Positions 33,408 to 43,412 of a stretch of 64,000 bases of DNA are shown here, one piece after another. Every line of letters begins with the position of its first letter. Position 1 is the stretch's first letter. The stretch comes from Thiosocius sp963808165. GTDB taxonomy: Bacteria; Pseudomonadota; Gammaproteobacteria; Chromatiales; Chromatiaceae. The position numbers and the translations under genes were made by a program. The notes under the pieces were generated by a model that was given only the letters and a program-made list of their open reading frames with translations, had not been told where the DNA came from and did no database searches. The stretch is from contig CAWEET010000009.1 in the NCBI GenBank assembly GCA_963808165.1, forward strand, positions 1 through 64,000. The letters are read 5' to 3'.

Positions 33408-36230
33408 TCAGGGAAACAGTCTCTCAAATCGTGCGGCCAACGCTTGCTGTTGATCGCCGGGCACCGGGCCCTGGCGCAGATAGTCGATCTGCAGGTCTCG
33501 CACCTTGCGATCGTGCGGCTCGTCAGCCCCTTTCATGGCGGCTTCGAGCAGCGATACCTGACGCTGCAACCTTTCGGTCTGGCAGTCCCGGGGTGAGTCC
33601 TGTTTGCGCAGTATCTCCAAATCGAGGCAGATCTTGTTGCGCATCGCCGCGTTGCTGGCCAGCGTCTGCGGATCTGGCGCCGCTGTCTGGCCGGCTAGCG
33701 TCGCCATGGCTTGCGCGAACCGCTGTTCGAGCGCGTCCAACAGATTCTTGTGGTTCCTGGGTTTCGCGCTGGCTTGCCAGGCCGCATCGAGCGTCGCAGC
33801 GGAGCCGGTATCGGGCAATGCATCCTGGGCCAGGGCCTCGGCCTGTTCACAGATAGTGTGTAGCAGCTGATAGCTGGTCAGGGCCTGTTGCGCGTCAGCG
33901 AACTCGGCTGCGGCGATACGCTCCTGCAGCTTGTGGCTCGCCTGTCTAAAGCGTTTTTCCAGCCCCTGGCGCGCGTTTCTGGGTAGGGAGCCGAGTTGTA
34001 CGAAGGTCGTCGACAGACGCGAGAGTTCGGCGCGCAGCGTGCGGAGCTCAAGATCTTCGGCCCGGATCAGCCCCTCCAGTTCGGTGCACAGAGCCTCGGC
34101 CTGCTGGCGTTGTTCCTCGAGGCCTGCATTGAACTGATCGCGCACGGCGCGGTCGCGATTGAAGACGTCGTCGAGCGCGGCATTGAATTCTTTCCACAGG
34201 GCTTGTTCGTCCTTGCGGGGCGAAGGGGCCGTCACCTGCCAGGCTTCGCGCAACCGGCGCGCCTCGGCGATGGCGTGGCGCAGATCGGTTTGTTCTGCCA
34301 AGGCCTGGGCCTCTCTCGCCAGTGCCTGACGCTGCAGAAAGTTGTGCCGGCGTTCTTTGGAGAGGTGCTGTTCGACCCTATCGATCGCCCGGTCCAAGCG
34401 TTCGCGAATCGCCTCCCAGGCCTTGTGTGGCACAGCGCCGGCAGCCCGCCATTGTCGTTTCGCCTGCGACAGTTCGCGGTCCACTGCACGCCAGTCCGGA
34501 GCCGACCAGTCGGTGTTTTCGGCCAATCGTTCGAGCTTTGTGCAGACTTCGGTACGGACCGCCAGGTTCTGCTCGCGCTGTTGCGCCTGGTCCTTGCGGT
34601 CCTGCTTGATCGGTTCGTGAGCCGCCGTACAGGCGGCGTCGAAGGTTTCCCAAAGTCGACGCCCTTTGGGTCCGCCACTGCCCAGCGCCTTCCAACGGGC
34701 GCGCAGGCTTTTCAGTGTCTGCGCCCGCTGCTCGATGCCGATGTCCGCGCCGACCAACTGGCGCGCTTCGTCGACCAGTTCCTCGCGTGCCTTGTCGCTC
34801 CCCCAGTTTCGCCAGGACTGTAGCTCGCGCAACGCCGGTTCACTTTTGGCCAGGCGGCGTTGCAGCGTCCTCAACTCCGGGCGCCGGCCTTGTTCGGCGA
34901 GAAGTGTGCTCGCCATCTTGTGAGCCGCCATCGCCGGATCCAGCTGTTTCTGTTCCAATGCCTTTTCCAATGCGTCGACCGCTTCTTTGAGTTTGCGTTG
35001 AACCGTCTTCAGTTCGTCCCGTTCCTGCGCCATCGTGCTGGCCATACGATCCACCAGGTCATGCAGTCGCTGCAGCGGTTTGTCGAGCCCGGGGGTTTTC
35101 GCATGGTTGCGCGATAGTTCCTTCCAGCGCTGTCGTGCGGCCTCGATCTGCTTCGCATGAATCGCACCCCGTTGGAGGATCGCTTCGCACTCGGCGATGG
35201 CCGTGGCGATTGCCTGCTCCCGGCTGGCCGCCATGTCGCGGTCACGCAGCCCGGATTCGCATACCTCGGCGGCTTCCTGCCATTCCTCCTGTAGTCGGCG
35301 CCCGGTCCAACGGTCCTGCAGTGGGGGCGCCTGCTCCCAACCGGCGCGGATGATGTTCAGCGCAGCCCTGGCTTCGTCCGGGTCGGCACTGGCAAGGTCC
35401 GCGGTCAGCTGTCGTAGCTGCGCGACCAGGCCTTCTCGTTCCGCCTTGTGCGACAGGTCCTCCTGTTGCGTCTTGTGCAGTATCGCCAGGCGGGTGTCGA
35501 GCCGTGGCGCCAGTAACGCATAGCGTTCGAGTTGCATCGCTTCGGCGTCAGCCCCCAGGCTGTTCCAGCGGGCGCGTACACGGTGCAGGGCCTCGGCATC
35601 CAAATCGGGCGTATCCGCGAGGTGCTGAAGTTCGTCAAGCAACTGCCCCAGTTCGGCAGTTCGCTCGCGCCGGGCGCGTAGTTCAGACAGACGCTGGGCA
35701 GCGAGACGGGCGACCGTCTTGTCACGTCCCTTCGCGGTGCGTTCGATTTCCTGGAGTGCGTCTTCGTCATCGATTCGGCCAACGGCACGAACGCGGACCT
35801 CCGCTGCCTTGTCTTCCCGCGCGCAGTGTCGCAGGGTCATCGGGTCCGGTACGAGTCCGACAGCGGCAACGCGGATTTCGATGTCGGCTGCCTGGCATGC
35901 GAGCTGGTCAAGACCGGTTGCCTTGCCGATGGCGGCCAGCGCTGGTGACAGATGAGGTTCGATCGTTGCAGCGGGCGCCTGGAGCAGGAGGGTCGTCAGG
36001 CGAGCGGCAACGGCCTCATGTGTCGCCGGTTGGACACGCAGCACCTCCAACAGCTGTTCGACCGATTCGAGCTTGTTTATCGCTTGTTCGCGGATAGTCG
36101 GATCGGGGTCGCTGACCGCCAGCTGGCGACAGACATCGGGGTCGATCGTTGCCTCGGCGAGTGCTTTCGAACGCACGCGCGCGTCCGGGTGTTGCCATTT
36201 TGGTCGTAGCCATTTCTCGATGATTTTCAT
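33408..36230 (-). CDS. Large DUF349-repeat protein
   Basis: A 940-residue soluble protein, almost entirely helical. The first 170 or so residues look like short HEAT-type helical pairs (HPDARVRSKALAEA, DPDPTIREQAINKLES). The rest is a series of DUF349-like segments, recognisable by repeats such as ARQRWKELSR, LRARWKALGSGGPKGRRLWETFDAACTAA, and AKRQWRAAGAVPHKAWEAIRERLD. DUF349 proteins are common in gamma- and betaproteobacteria. Their molecular role is not established. No signal peptide or membrane segment is present. Confidence 0.85.
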   Translation of the reverse strand: MKIIEKWLRPKWQHPDARVRSKALAEATIDPDVCRQLAVSDPDPTIREQAINKLESVEQLLEVLRVQPATHEAVAARLTTLLLQAPAATIEPHLSPALAAIGKATGLDQLACQAADIEIRVAAVGLVPDPMTLRHCAREDKAAEVRVRAVGRIDDEDALQEIERTAKGRDKTVARLAAQRLSELRARRERTAELGQLLDELQHLADTPDLDAEALHRVRARWNSLGADAEAMQLERYALLAPRLDTRLAILHKTQQEDLSHKAEREGLVAQLRQLTADLASADPDEARAALNIIRAGWEQAPPLQDRWTGRRLQEEWQEAAEVCESGLRDRDMAASREQAIATAIAECEAILQRGAIHAKQIEAARQRWKELSRNHAKTPGLDKPLQRLHDLVDRMASTMAQERDELKTVQRKLKEAVDALEKALEQKQLDPAMAAHKMASTLLAEQGRRPELRTLQRRLAKSEPALRELQSWRNWGSDKAREELVDEARQLVGADIGIEQRAQTLKSLRARWKALGSGGPKGRRLWETFDAACTAAHEPIKQDRKDQAQQREQNLAVRTEVCTKLERLAENTDWSAPDWRAVDRELSQAKRQWRAAGAVPHKAWEAIRERLDRAIDRVEQHLSKERRHNFLQRQALAREAQALAEQTDLRHAIAEARRLREAWQVTAPSPRKDEQALWKEFNAALDDVFNRDRAVRDQFNAGLEEQRQQAEALCTELEGLIRAEDLELRTLRAELSRLSTTFVQLGSLPRNARQGLEKRFRQASHKLQERIAAAEFADAQQALTSYQLLHTICEQAEALAQDALPDTGSAATLDAAWQASAKPRNHKNLLDALEQRFAQAMATLAGQTAAPDPQTLASNAAMRNKICLDLEILRKQDSPRDCQTERLQRQVSLLEAAMKGADEPHDRKVRDLQIDYLRQGPVPGDQQQALAARFERLFP

Positions 36231-36702
36231 TATTGGAGCACTTTAAGGGCGAAGTTATAGGTCAGGGCCTGTGGGGCGGCTGCACAGACGGCATGCCCCG
36301 GACACCTGTCTTGTTGACGTCCCGGAATTGCTTTGCGCCATATTCTGCCGCGGGTTGTGCATCGAACATTGACCCGGTCATCTGAGCCGCAGCGTGGCTC
36401 AGGACCTTGATGATATCCTGGTCCGCGCCTCCGGTGTTGCTCCGGCTGTCGAGCTGTGTGGGAAGCGCTAGCTGTCGTTGCGGGTTTCGAAGATATGCTG
36501 CTGGAGGGTGAGCTGGTTGAGCAGTGCCATGCTCGTCGTCGGGATGCAGAAGGGCATCGCTGAAGTCTGCTCAATGAGTCGATCAGGAAGGTCTCGATGC
36601 GCGTGGCTGACACGAGCTTTCGGTGCTGCATGGGATTGCCATAGTAATCACTTACCGGTGACCCGCGTACTCAAGCGGATCACCGGTGTGCATCGCCGCG
36701 GG
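36231..36702. other. Intergenic stretch with gene fragments and a hairpin
   Basis: Reading leftward, two fragments look protein-like in different frames. One is MALLNQLTLQQHIFETRNDS followed by a stop (about 36532 to 36474). The other is a GGADQDIIKVLSHAAAQMTG-type frame ending at about 36268. Neither has a full start, and the pair may be remains of one frameshifted gene. At the right side is the strong inverted repeat listed separately. I see no intact gene. Confidence 0.4.
36654..36687. terminator. Strong hairpin just after the BCCT transporter gene
   Basis: A 13-base stem with an 8-base loop: ACCGGTGACCCGC, then GTACTCAA, then GCGGATCACCGGT on the plus strand. It contains one wobble pair when transcribed leftward. 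It starts 15 bases past the BCCT stop codon. No T run follows, so it could be a Rho-associated 3'-end stabiliser or a site of dyad symmetry rather than an intrinsic terminator. Confidence 0.55.
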
Positions 36703-38490
36703 CTAAGTGCCTTCCGCCCCCTGCTCAACAACGGAGGAGAGCGCTTCCTGCATGCGTTGTTCCTCTTCGGCATCGATGACGGCACGCTCGACCGCCTGTT
36801 CGATATAGGTCTCCTGGGAGAGCCCGACATACAGCGAATAGACGCTGATCAGCAGGACCACAGCGAACGGCAGCCCAGTAGAGACCGATGCCGTTTGCAG
36901 TGTGGTCAGGCCACCGCCGATCAGCAACACTGCAGCCACTATGCCCTCCATGATGGCCCAGAAAACGCGCTGTTGTGTTGGTGAATCCAGTTTGCCGCCT
37001 GAGGTCAGATGGTCCACGACCAGGGAGCCGGAGTCGGAGGAGGTGACGAAGAATATCGTCACCAAGACGATTGCCACCAAAGACAACATCTCAGCGAGTG
37101 GGAAGTTGCTCAGCATCACAAACATCGCGGTGGCGACATCGTCTTTGACTGCGGCGACGATGTCGGCGGTACCGTGAGCCTGTAGAAATATTGCCGATCC
37201 GCCGAACACCGACATCCAGACAAAGGACAACAATGTTGGGATCAGTATCACACCGAGAACGAACTCTTTAACCGTCCGGCCCTTACTGATTCGGGCGATG
37301 AACATGCCCACGAAGGGCGACCAGGAGATCCACCAGGCCCAGTAGAACACCGTCCACGAACCCTGCCAGTTGCTCTCACGGAAGGTCTCGGTCCACAGAC
37401 TGAGTTCGGGAAAGATCGTGGCGTAGTAGCCGAGGTTCTGGGTGAAACCGCTGAGGATGAATACGGTTGGACCGACAATCAAAAGGAACAGCATGAACGC
37501 TGCGGCGAGAATCATGTTGCCCTGACTGAGACGTTTCACGCCAGCATCGAGTCCCGCCATGACCGACATCGTAGCAAAGCCGGTGATGACTGCGATCAGC
37601 GTCACCTGGGTTGTGGTACCGATCTCCACACCGAACAGGTGATTGAGGCCTGCATTGACCTGCTGTACCCCGAGACCCAGCGATGTTGCGAGGCCGACCA
37701 GGGTTGCCAGTACCGAAAGCACGTCGATCAGATTGCCCCAGAAGCCATAGATCTTGTCGCCGAGCAGTGGATAGAACACTGAGCGGATCGTCAGCGGCAG
37801 CCCTCGATTGTAGGCAAAGAAGGCCAACCCCAATCCGACGATTGCATAGATCGCCCAGGGATGAAGTCCCCAATGGAAATAGGTCACACCCATCGCGGCC
37901 TGTGCCGCCTCCGGTGTCTGTGCTTCCAGACCGTTGAACATCGGGGACGGTGACGAATAGTGATACATGGGTTCGCCGACACTCCAGAACATCAGGCCGA
38001 TGCCCATGCCGGCGCTCAGCAACATTGCATACCAGGCCATGGTCGAGAACTCCGGCTTGGCGTCGCGGCCACCGAGGCGGATCTGACCGAACTTGCTGAA
38101 TGCGAAGTACAGGGCAGCCAGGATAAAGATGTTCGATACGAGGATCAGAAACCAGCCCATGGTGCTGGTAATCTCCGCCATGGCGCTTTTGAAAAAGGCG
38201 CTGGCTTCCTGCTGGAACATCAACGTCAGCAGGATGAAGACGATCAGCGCGAAGGCCGACAGGAAGGTAACGTGCGGATGGATATCGAAGCCGAAACCGG
38301 TCCAGTTGGCATCACCCGGTCGTCGACCGCTCGAATCGTTTTCGAACGATGCCGTGGGCGCAATCTGCAGACCCCTGAATACCTCGCGGTCGCGAATCGC
38401 CCTGCGCCGGGCCTCAGTCTCGACCTGCTTGATCTTGTTTGCGAGCTCGCGTTTTGCGCGGGCCTCTTCGTCGATGGGAATGTCACTCAT
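36703..38490 (-). CDS. BCCT-family betaine/choline/carnitine transporter
   Basis: A 595-residue secondary transporter with 12 expected membrane helices and a cytoplasmic N-terminal extension of about 75 residues rich in Arg and Lys. BCCT signatures include LSAGMGIGLMFWSVGEPMYHY (the TM3 glycine stretch) and WAWWISWSPFVGMFIARISKGRT (the TM8 Trp motif and its loop). The FFVTSSDSGSLVVDHLTSGG segment is also typical. The C-terminal tail is short and acidic. Such carriers import glycine betaine or related compounds with Na+ or H+ under salt stress. ProVWX and a glucan synthase nearby fit this role. The exact substrate cannot be read from sequence alone. Confidence 0.93.
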   Translation of the reverse strand: MSDIPIDEEARAKRELANKIKQVETEARRRAIRDREVFRGLQIAPTASFENDSSGRRPGDANWTGFGFDIHPHVTFLSAFALIVFILLTLMFQQEASAFFKSAMAEITSTMGWFLILVSNIFILAALYFAFSKFGQIRLGGRDAKPEFSTMAWYAMLLSAGMGIGLMFWSVGEPMYHYSSPSPMFNGLEAQTPEAAQAAMGVTYFHWGLHPWAIYAIVGLGLAFFAYNRGLPLTIRSVFYPLLGDKIYGFWGNLIDVLSVLATLVGLATSLGLGVQQVNAGLNHLFGVEIGTTTQVTLIAVITGFATMSVMAGLDAGVKRLSQGNMILAAAFMLFLLIVGPTVFILSGFTQNLGYYATIFPELSLWTETFRESNWQGSWTVFYWAWWISWSPFVGMFIARISKGRTVKEFVLGVILIPTLLSFVWMSVFGGSAIFLQAHGTADIVAAVKDDVATAMFVMLSNFPLAEMLSLVAIVLVTIFFVTSSDSGSLVVDHLTSGGKLDSPTQQRVFWAIMEGIVAAVLLIGGGLTTLQTASVSTGLPFAVVLLISVYSLYVGLSQETYIEQAVERAVIDAEEEQRMQEALSSVVEQGAEGT

Positions 38491-38891
38491 AAGTCACCTA
38501 TTCGTAAGCCTCAGGCGCGCAAGCCGTACAGCGCGTGGGAGATTGAAAACTGGTAGACAGCCGAAACATGGACAGCTGGTGTTAAAGCGGCATCCGAGGC
38601 GCGTACCGCAAGCTCTGGGGTTGCCCGCATAGCAGCGGGCCAGACGCGGCATGGGACCACTGGTGTTGGGTTGTGAGCACCATGCACGGATCGTGGTTTG
38701 CGCTGCGGCGCAACACATCTTTGCCTGTTCGCCGGCGCATGCGTATCGTGTGATCGACGGCGTCGCAACCTGAACAACAGCCTTTCGGATCTCGCATTGG
38801 GCCACGGTGCCACCGTTACAGCCAGCCTGGGATTGGCGGCAGGCAAAGCAGATTCGCCAGCATGGTGGCGCAAGGTGAGATAGGAGGGCTG
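38491..38891. other. Divergent intergenic region
   Basis: About 400 bases between the divergent BCCT and MDR genes. It must contain both promoters. I see no convincing gene and no clear operator. The rightward gene has a good AGGAGGG site at about 38882. Confidence 0.4.
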
Positions 38892-39944
38892 ATGCAACAG
38901 ATGCGTGGTGTATGGCTGACCGGCCACGGCGACTTCGATAAACTCAAGGTGCGAACCGACATCCCCCGCCCGGAGCCGGGCCCCGGCGAGGTGCTGATCC
39001 GGGTGGCGGCGGCGGGCGTCAACAATACGGACATAAACACGCGGCTGGCCTGGTACTCGAGGGGTGGAGGCGCCAGTGGTGATGCCAGTTGGGCCGGTGA
39101 GCCCATCCGGTTTCCGCGCATCCAGGGTATCGACGTGTGTGGTCGCATCGTCGCCGTTGGCCGAGGAGTAACTTCCGAAAGAATCTGCGAGCGGGTCCTG
39201 GTCGAACCCTGTCTCCGCGAGGCGGGTGGGCAAGAACTCGAGCGACCCTGGTTCCTCGGTTCGGAGTGTGATGGTGGATTCGCTGAGTATGTGTCGGTTG
39301 CGTCGCGTCATGCCTACCCCATACGAAGTGACCTGGACGACGTCGCGCTGGCGTCGTTCCCCTGTTCCTACTCGACCGCAGAGAACCTGCTGCAGCGCGC
39401 GCAGGTGCGACCGGGGGAACGGATATTGGTTACCGGGGCGTCGGGCGGCGTCGGATCGGCGGCGATCCAGCTGGCGGCTATGCGCGGCGCCCAGGTCATC
39501 GCCGTGACCAGCCCGGCAAAGGCCGGACAGTTGCGGCAGCTGGGCGCCGGGAAGACGCTGGCGCGCGATGATAATCCCGTCGACGTCCTCGGCCGGGACG
39601 GCGTCGATGTGGTGGTCGACCTGGTTGCAGGCCCACATTTCGCTCAGTTGCTGGAGGTCCTGCGACCGGGTGGCCGTTACGCGGTGTCCGGCGCGATCGC
39701 TGGGCCGCTGGTGGAACTCGATGTCAGAACGCTGTATCTCAAGGACCTGAGCCTGTTCGGGTGTACAGTGCTGGATCCCCAGGTGTTTTCGGACCTCGTC
39801 GGGTATATCGAACAGGGGAAGATCCGGCCGTTGGTCGCCAGGACCTATCCCCTCGAACAGATCGCCGAGGCGCAACGGGTTTTTCTCGCGAAACAGCATG
39901 TGGGCAAGTTCGTTCTCACCGTCGGTGCGGGCGCTGACGCCTAG
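38892..39944 (+). CDS. MDR-superfamily oxidoreductase (quinone-oxidoreductase-like)
   Basis: A 350-residue medium-chain dehydrogenase/reductase. The N-terminal GroES-like domain starts MQQMRGVWLTGHGDFDKLKV, with VAAAGVNNTDINTRLAWYS. The Rossmann domain has the NAD(P)H-binding motif GASGGVGSAAIQLA. The structural and catalytic zinc Cys cluster of alcohol dehydrogenases is absent, so it belongs with the zinc-independent quinone oxidoreductase or enoyl reductase side. ATG 38892 is preceded by AGGAGGGCT. The substrate is unknown. Confidence 0.85.
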   Translation: MQQMRGVWLTGHGDFDKLKVRTDIPRPEPGPGEVLIRVAAAGVNNTDINTRLAWYSRGGGASGDASWAGEPIRFPRIQGIDVCGRIVAVGRGVTSERICERVLVEPCLREAGGQELERPWFLGSECDGGFAEYVSVASRHAYPIRSDLDDVALASFPCSYSTAENLLQRAQVRPGERILVTGASGGVGSAAIQLAAMRGAQVIAVTSPAKAGQLRQLGAGKTLARDDNPVDVLGRDGVDVVVDLVAGPHFAQLLEVLRPGGRYAVSGAIAGPLVELDVRTLYLKDLSLFGCTVLDPQVFSDLVGYIEQGKIRPLVARTYPLEQIAEAQRVFLAKQHVGKFVLTVGAGADA

Positions 39945-39978
39945 GACAGCCCCGCTCAGGCCAATGCGGCCCCGACGG

Positions 39979-40992
39979 CTACCGCGCCGCCTTCATCGCC
40001 TCGGCGATCCAGCCGTCGAACTTCGCCTGATTCGCCCGGATCCAGGCATCGGCATGGCGCTCGATGTCCTTGGCGCTGGCCTCGCCGTCACGCATCCGCA
40101 GGTTCTGTGCACTGATGTCGTTGTTGCTCACGCGCATGACCGCGAACAGCTTGGCGGCATCCGGGTGGGCATCGGTGAACGCCTTGTTGGCGACGATGCG
40201 CTGCTTGTTAGCCTGGAAACCGTAGTTGGAGCCGTCCGGCAGCGTGGTATCGACGTCTTTGCGCTCACCCGGCAGGGCGCTGAAAGGCACCTGCAGCCAC
40301 ACGACGTCCTTGCCCGGGACCAGCACACCGCTCACCCAGTAGGGTGTCCAGGTGTAATAGAAAACCGCGTCACCCTGTCTATAGCGCGCGATGGTGTCCG
40401 CGATGATTGCCGAGTAGGAGCCCTGGTTATGGGTGACGGTATCGCGCAGATGGTAGGCATCCAGGTGGTGCTCGATCACCTTTTCGCAACCCCAGCCTGG
40501 CGTACAACCGGTGAGGTCAGCTTTTCCATCGCCATCCGCATCGAACAGCTTCGCGATCTCAGGGTCCTTGAGCTGACCGATGCTTTTGATGCCATGCGCA
40601 TCGGCGGTCTTTTTGTCGATCAGGTAACCTTGAAGACCGCGCGGCGAATAGATGCCCTCGCGATAGAGTTTCTCCTCACCGCCGGCCTTGTTGAAAAAGT
40701 CGATATGCAGCGGATCCCAGTGGTCGGCGAGAAAGGTCGCGTCACCGTTGCCAATCGCGATATGTCCGGCCGCGTATTCGATCTCCTTGATCGGCTTGAC
40801 CTCGTAGCCGAGGCGCTCCAGGGCCTTCATCACCAACAACGTCTGGAAAGTCTCTTCGGCAATCGAGCTCTTGAGCGGCTGGACGCTGACCCCCTCGCCT
40901 GGCAGCGAAACGGCACCACCATTGACCGCAAACATGAGTATGCAGGCGGCGATGCCCGCCTTGAACAGGGTAGAGAGTGTTCCAAATCGCAT
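39979..40992 (-). CDS. proX: Glycine betaine/proline ABC transporter substrate-binding protein ProX
   Basis: A 337-residue periplasmic binding protein with signal peptide MRFGTLSTLFKAGIAACILMFAVNGGAVS. The body resembles ProX/OpuAC: SIAEETFQTLLVMKALERLGYEVKP, ADHWDPLHIDF and FYYTWTPYWVSGVLVPGKDVVWLQVPF. The Trp and Tyr residues in these blocks are candidates for the aromatic box that binds the quaternary ammonium group. It is the last gene of the leftward proVWX set, 46 bases after proW. Confidence 0.93.
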   Translation of the reverse strand: MRFGTLSTLFKAGIAACILMFAVNGGAVSLPGEGVSVQPLKSSIAEETFQTLLVMKALERLGYEVKPIKEIEYAAGHIAIGNGDATFLADHWDPLHIDFFNKAGGEEKLYREGIYSPRGLQGYLIDKKTADAHGIKSIGQLKDPEIAKLFDADGDGKADLTGCTPGWGCEKVIEHHLDAYHLRDTVTHNQGSYSAIIADTIARYRQGDAVFYYTWTPYWVSGVLVPGKDVVWLQVPFSALPGERKDVDTTLPDGSNYGFQANKQRIVANKAFTDAHPDAAKLFAVMRVSNNDISAQNLRMRDGEASAKDIERHADAWIRANQAKFDGWIAEAMKAAR

Positions 40993-41038
40993 GCGTTTAT
41001 CTCCTGACGTTTAATCGGTCGAAAACAAAGAGTTGATA

Positions 41039-42154
41039 TCAGCCTGATGTCCTGGAGCTGCTGACAGCTGGGCCGCGACCCAGCAGGCGCAGGATCAGGC
41101 CGGCGGGCCCGCTCTCGTACCAATGGCGCGTCGGCTTGTCACGCCGTGCCTGGCCGATGGCCTGGGTCATGCGGTCGAGGATGATCGCGAGGATCACGAT
41201 GCCTACACCACCGATCGTGGCCAGGCCCATGTCTAGGCGGCCGATGCCGCGCAAAACCATCTGGCCGAGGCCGCCGACCGCGATCATCGAGGCGATCACT
41301 ACCATTGACAGTGCCAGCATCAGGGTCTGGTTGACGCCGGCCATGATGGTCGGCATCGCCAGCGGCAGCTGGACCTTGAACAAAAGCTGGCGACGTGACG
41401 CGCCGAACGAGCGCGCGGCCTCGACCAGGTCCTCCGGCACCTGGCGAATGCCCAGACTGGTCAGCCGGATCAACGGGGGCAGTGCAAAGATGATAGTGAC
41501 GACGACGCCGGGAACATTACCGATGCCGAACAGCATGACGACGGGTACCAGGTAGACGAAGGCCGGTGTGGTCTGCATCGCGTCTAGGATGGGCCGCAAC
41601 ATGGTGGACGCGCGTTCACTGCGCGCCAGCCAGATGCCGGTCGGCAAACCCACTACCAGACAGAAGAAGACCGAGGTAATCACCAGCGACAAGGTGACCA
41701 TGGCCTCGGACCATGCACCGATCAGGCCCACGATTGCCATCGATATCACCGAGCCGATCGCCAGCCGGCGACCGGATGCCTGCCAGGCGAGCAGACCGAT
41801 GATCAGCAGCATCAGGACATCGGGCACCGCCAGCAGGGCCGATTCGATCCCCGTAAGCGTCGCATCGATCGGCCAGCGTATCGCCTGGAACACACCGCGA
41901 AAGTTGTCCACCAGCCACTCCAGGCCATGGTCAACCCAGGTACCGAGCGGGATTACCGCCTCCTGAAACGGGTGCAGCAGGTCGAGTTCCGCCTCAGTCG
42001 CGCTGCCGGCCGTATCTGCCAGCCAGTCGCCGCTTGTCGTCTCGGTACCGCCGTCGGCGGTCGCGTCATCAGCGACACCCCAGGGGTTGGGCGTTGAGGG
42101 TTCCGCTTGGGTTTCGGTTGCGCCCCAGGGGTTCGTTTGCGCCTCTTCTGCCAT
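41039..42154 (-). CDS. proW: Glycine betaine/proline ABC transporter permease ProW
   Basis: A 371-residue permease. A hydrophilic N-terminal stretch of about 75 residues with two NPWG motifs precedes six or seven membrane helices. The transport coupling loop EDLVEAARSFGASRRQLLFKVQLPLAMPTIMAGVNQ is the EAA motif that contacts ProV. ATG 42154 shares its first base with the proV stop (TGATG), which fixes the start. A longer frame upstream overlaps proV and does not fit the family. Confidence 0.92.
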   Translation of the reverse strand: MAEEAQTNPWGATETQAEPSTPNPWGVADDATADGGTETTSGDWLADTAGSATEAELDLLHPFQEAVIPLGTWVDHGLEWLVDNFRGVFQAIRWPIDATLTGIESALLAVPDVLMLLIIGLLAWQASGRRLAIGSVISMAIVGLIGAWSEAMVTLSLVITSVFFCLVVGLPTGIWLARSERASTMLRPILDAMQTTPAFVYLVPVVMLFGIGNVPGVVVTIIFALPPLIRLTSLGIRQVPEDLVEAARSFGASRRQLLFKVQLPLAMPTIMAGVNQTLMLALSMVVIASMIAVGGLGQMVLRGIGRLDMGLATIGGVGIVILAIILDRMTQAIGQARRDKPTRHWYESGPAGLILRLLGRGPAVSSSRTSG

Positions 42155-43356
42155 CAGTCTGCCTCCCGGTCGAGTGTCTCGAGCAGACCCGCCTTGGTCA
42201 CTACGCCGAGGTAGCGGCCACCTTCGCCGACGACAGGCAGGCCGCAAGGCGAGCTGGCAACCGCGCCGATCAGGTCAGCGACGGGGGTATCGGCATTCAG
42301 TAACGGTAGGTCATCGAGATAGGCGTTTGAGAGCTTGGGCTCGTGCGTTTTGAGCTGTGCGGTCAGTGAGTCTACCGAGACCACACCATAGAAACGCTGT
42401 CCCTTGTCGATCACATAACCGTAGTCACGATCATACTCCTTCAGTCTTTGCAGTGAGCGACGTACGCCATCGTCGTGCCGCTCGATCACGGTGACCTGCG
42501 TCTTGCGCGCGATATCGCCCGCCTTGAGGACGGTGGCGACATCGACGCCGCGGAAAAAGGCACGCACATAATCGTCGCTCGGGTTGCGCAGGATCTCGTC
42601 CGGCGTGCCCACCTGGACTACCCGGCCACCCTCCATGATCGCGATCCGGTCGCCGATGCGCATCGCCTCGTCGAGATCATGCGAAATAAAGATGATGGTG
42701 CGGCTGCTGTCTTCCTGTAGCTTGAGCAGCTCATCCTGCATCTCGCTGCGGATCAGTGGGTCGAGGGCGGAAAAGGCCTCGTCCATCAACATCACCGAGG
42801 GGTCGTTGGCGAGTGCCCGGGCCAGGCCGACGCGCTGTTGCATGCCCCCGGAGAGTTCGTCCGGATAGCTGTCGGCCCAGGCCTTGAGGCCGACCTGATC
42901 GAGCGCGCCCAACGCGCGACGCGCGCGCTCGGCGGCATCGACCCCGGCCAGGTCGAGGCCGAAGGCCGCGTTCTGGACTACGGTCAGGTGCGGCATCAGC
43001 GCAAACGACTGAAATACCATGCTCATGTCCTTGCGCCGCAGCGCGAGCAGTTCCGCGTCATTCATCGCGGCGATGTCACGACCGTCTACCAATACATGGC
43101 CGGCGGTCGGCTCCATCAGCCGATTCAACAGGCGCACCAGCGTGGATTTGCCGGAACCGGACAGGCCCATGATGACGAAGATCTCGCCCGCTTTGATGGC
43201 GAAACTGGCATCGCAGACGCCGACGGTCTGGCCGGTGCGCTCGAAGATATGATCCTTGTCCACGCCTTGTTGCAACAGCTCCAGCGCCTTCTTCGGCTCA
43301 TCACCAAAGATCTTGTAGAGATTCCTGACGACGACCTTTTCTGTCTTCTCAGTCAT
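42154..43356 (-). CDS. proV: Glycine betaine/proline ABC transporter ATPase ProV
   Basis: A 400-residue ABC ATPase. Walker A GLSGSGKST, Q-loop FQSFALMPH, signature LSGGMQQRVGLARAL, Walker B VMLMDEAFSALDP and the switch His in FISHDLDEA are all intact. Two C-terminal CBS domains (from about residue 280) are present, which in OpuA-type transporters sense ionic strength. It is the first transporter gene after the porin, with a 56-base gap. Confidence 0.94.
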   Translation of the reverse strand: MTEKTEKVVVRNLYKIFGDEPKKALELLQQGVDKDHIFERTGQTVGVCDASFAIKAGEIFVIMGLSGSGKSTLVRLLNRLMEPTAGHVLVDGRDIAAMNDAELLALRRKDMSMVFQSFALMPHLTVVQNAAFGLDLAGVDAAERARRALGALDQVGLKAWADSYPDELSGGMQQRVGLARALANDPSVMLMDEAFSALDPLIRSEMQDELLKLQEDSSRTIIFISHDLDEAMRIGDRIAIMEGGRVVQVGTPDEILRNPSDDYVRAFFRGVDVATVLKAGDIARKTQVTVIERHDDGVRRSLQRLKEYDRDYGYVIDKGQRFYGVVSVDSLTAQLKTHEPKLSNAYLDDLPLLNADTPVADLIGAVASSPCGLPVVGEGGRYLGVVTKAGLLETLDREAD

Positions 43357-43412
43357 TCCCGGACTCGTTCAGTCTTTCCGACAGTGTTGCTGAGGACCAT
43401 GCAAGCAGCCCA

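Noticed and set aside
39200..39300. Zinc-dependent alcohol dehydrogenase assignment for the MDR protein
   Set aside because: The structural zinc cluster of four closely spaced Cys residues is absent, and the catalytic zinc ligands are not evident.
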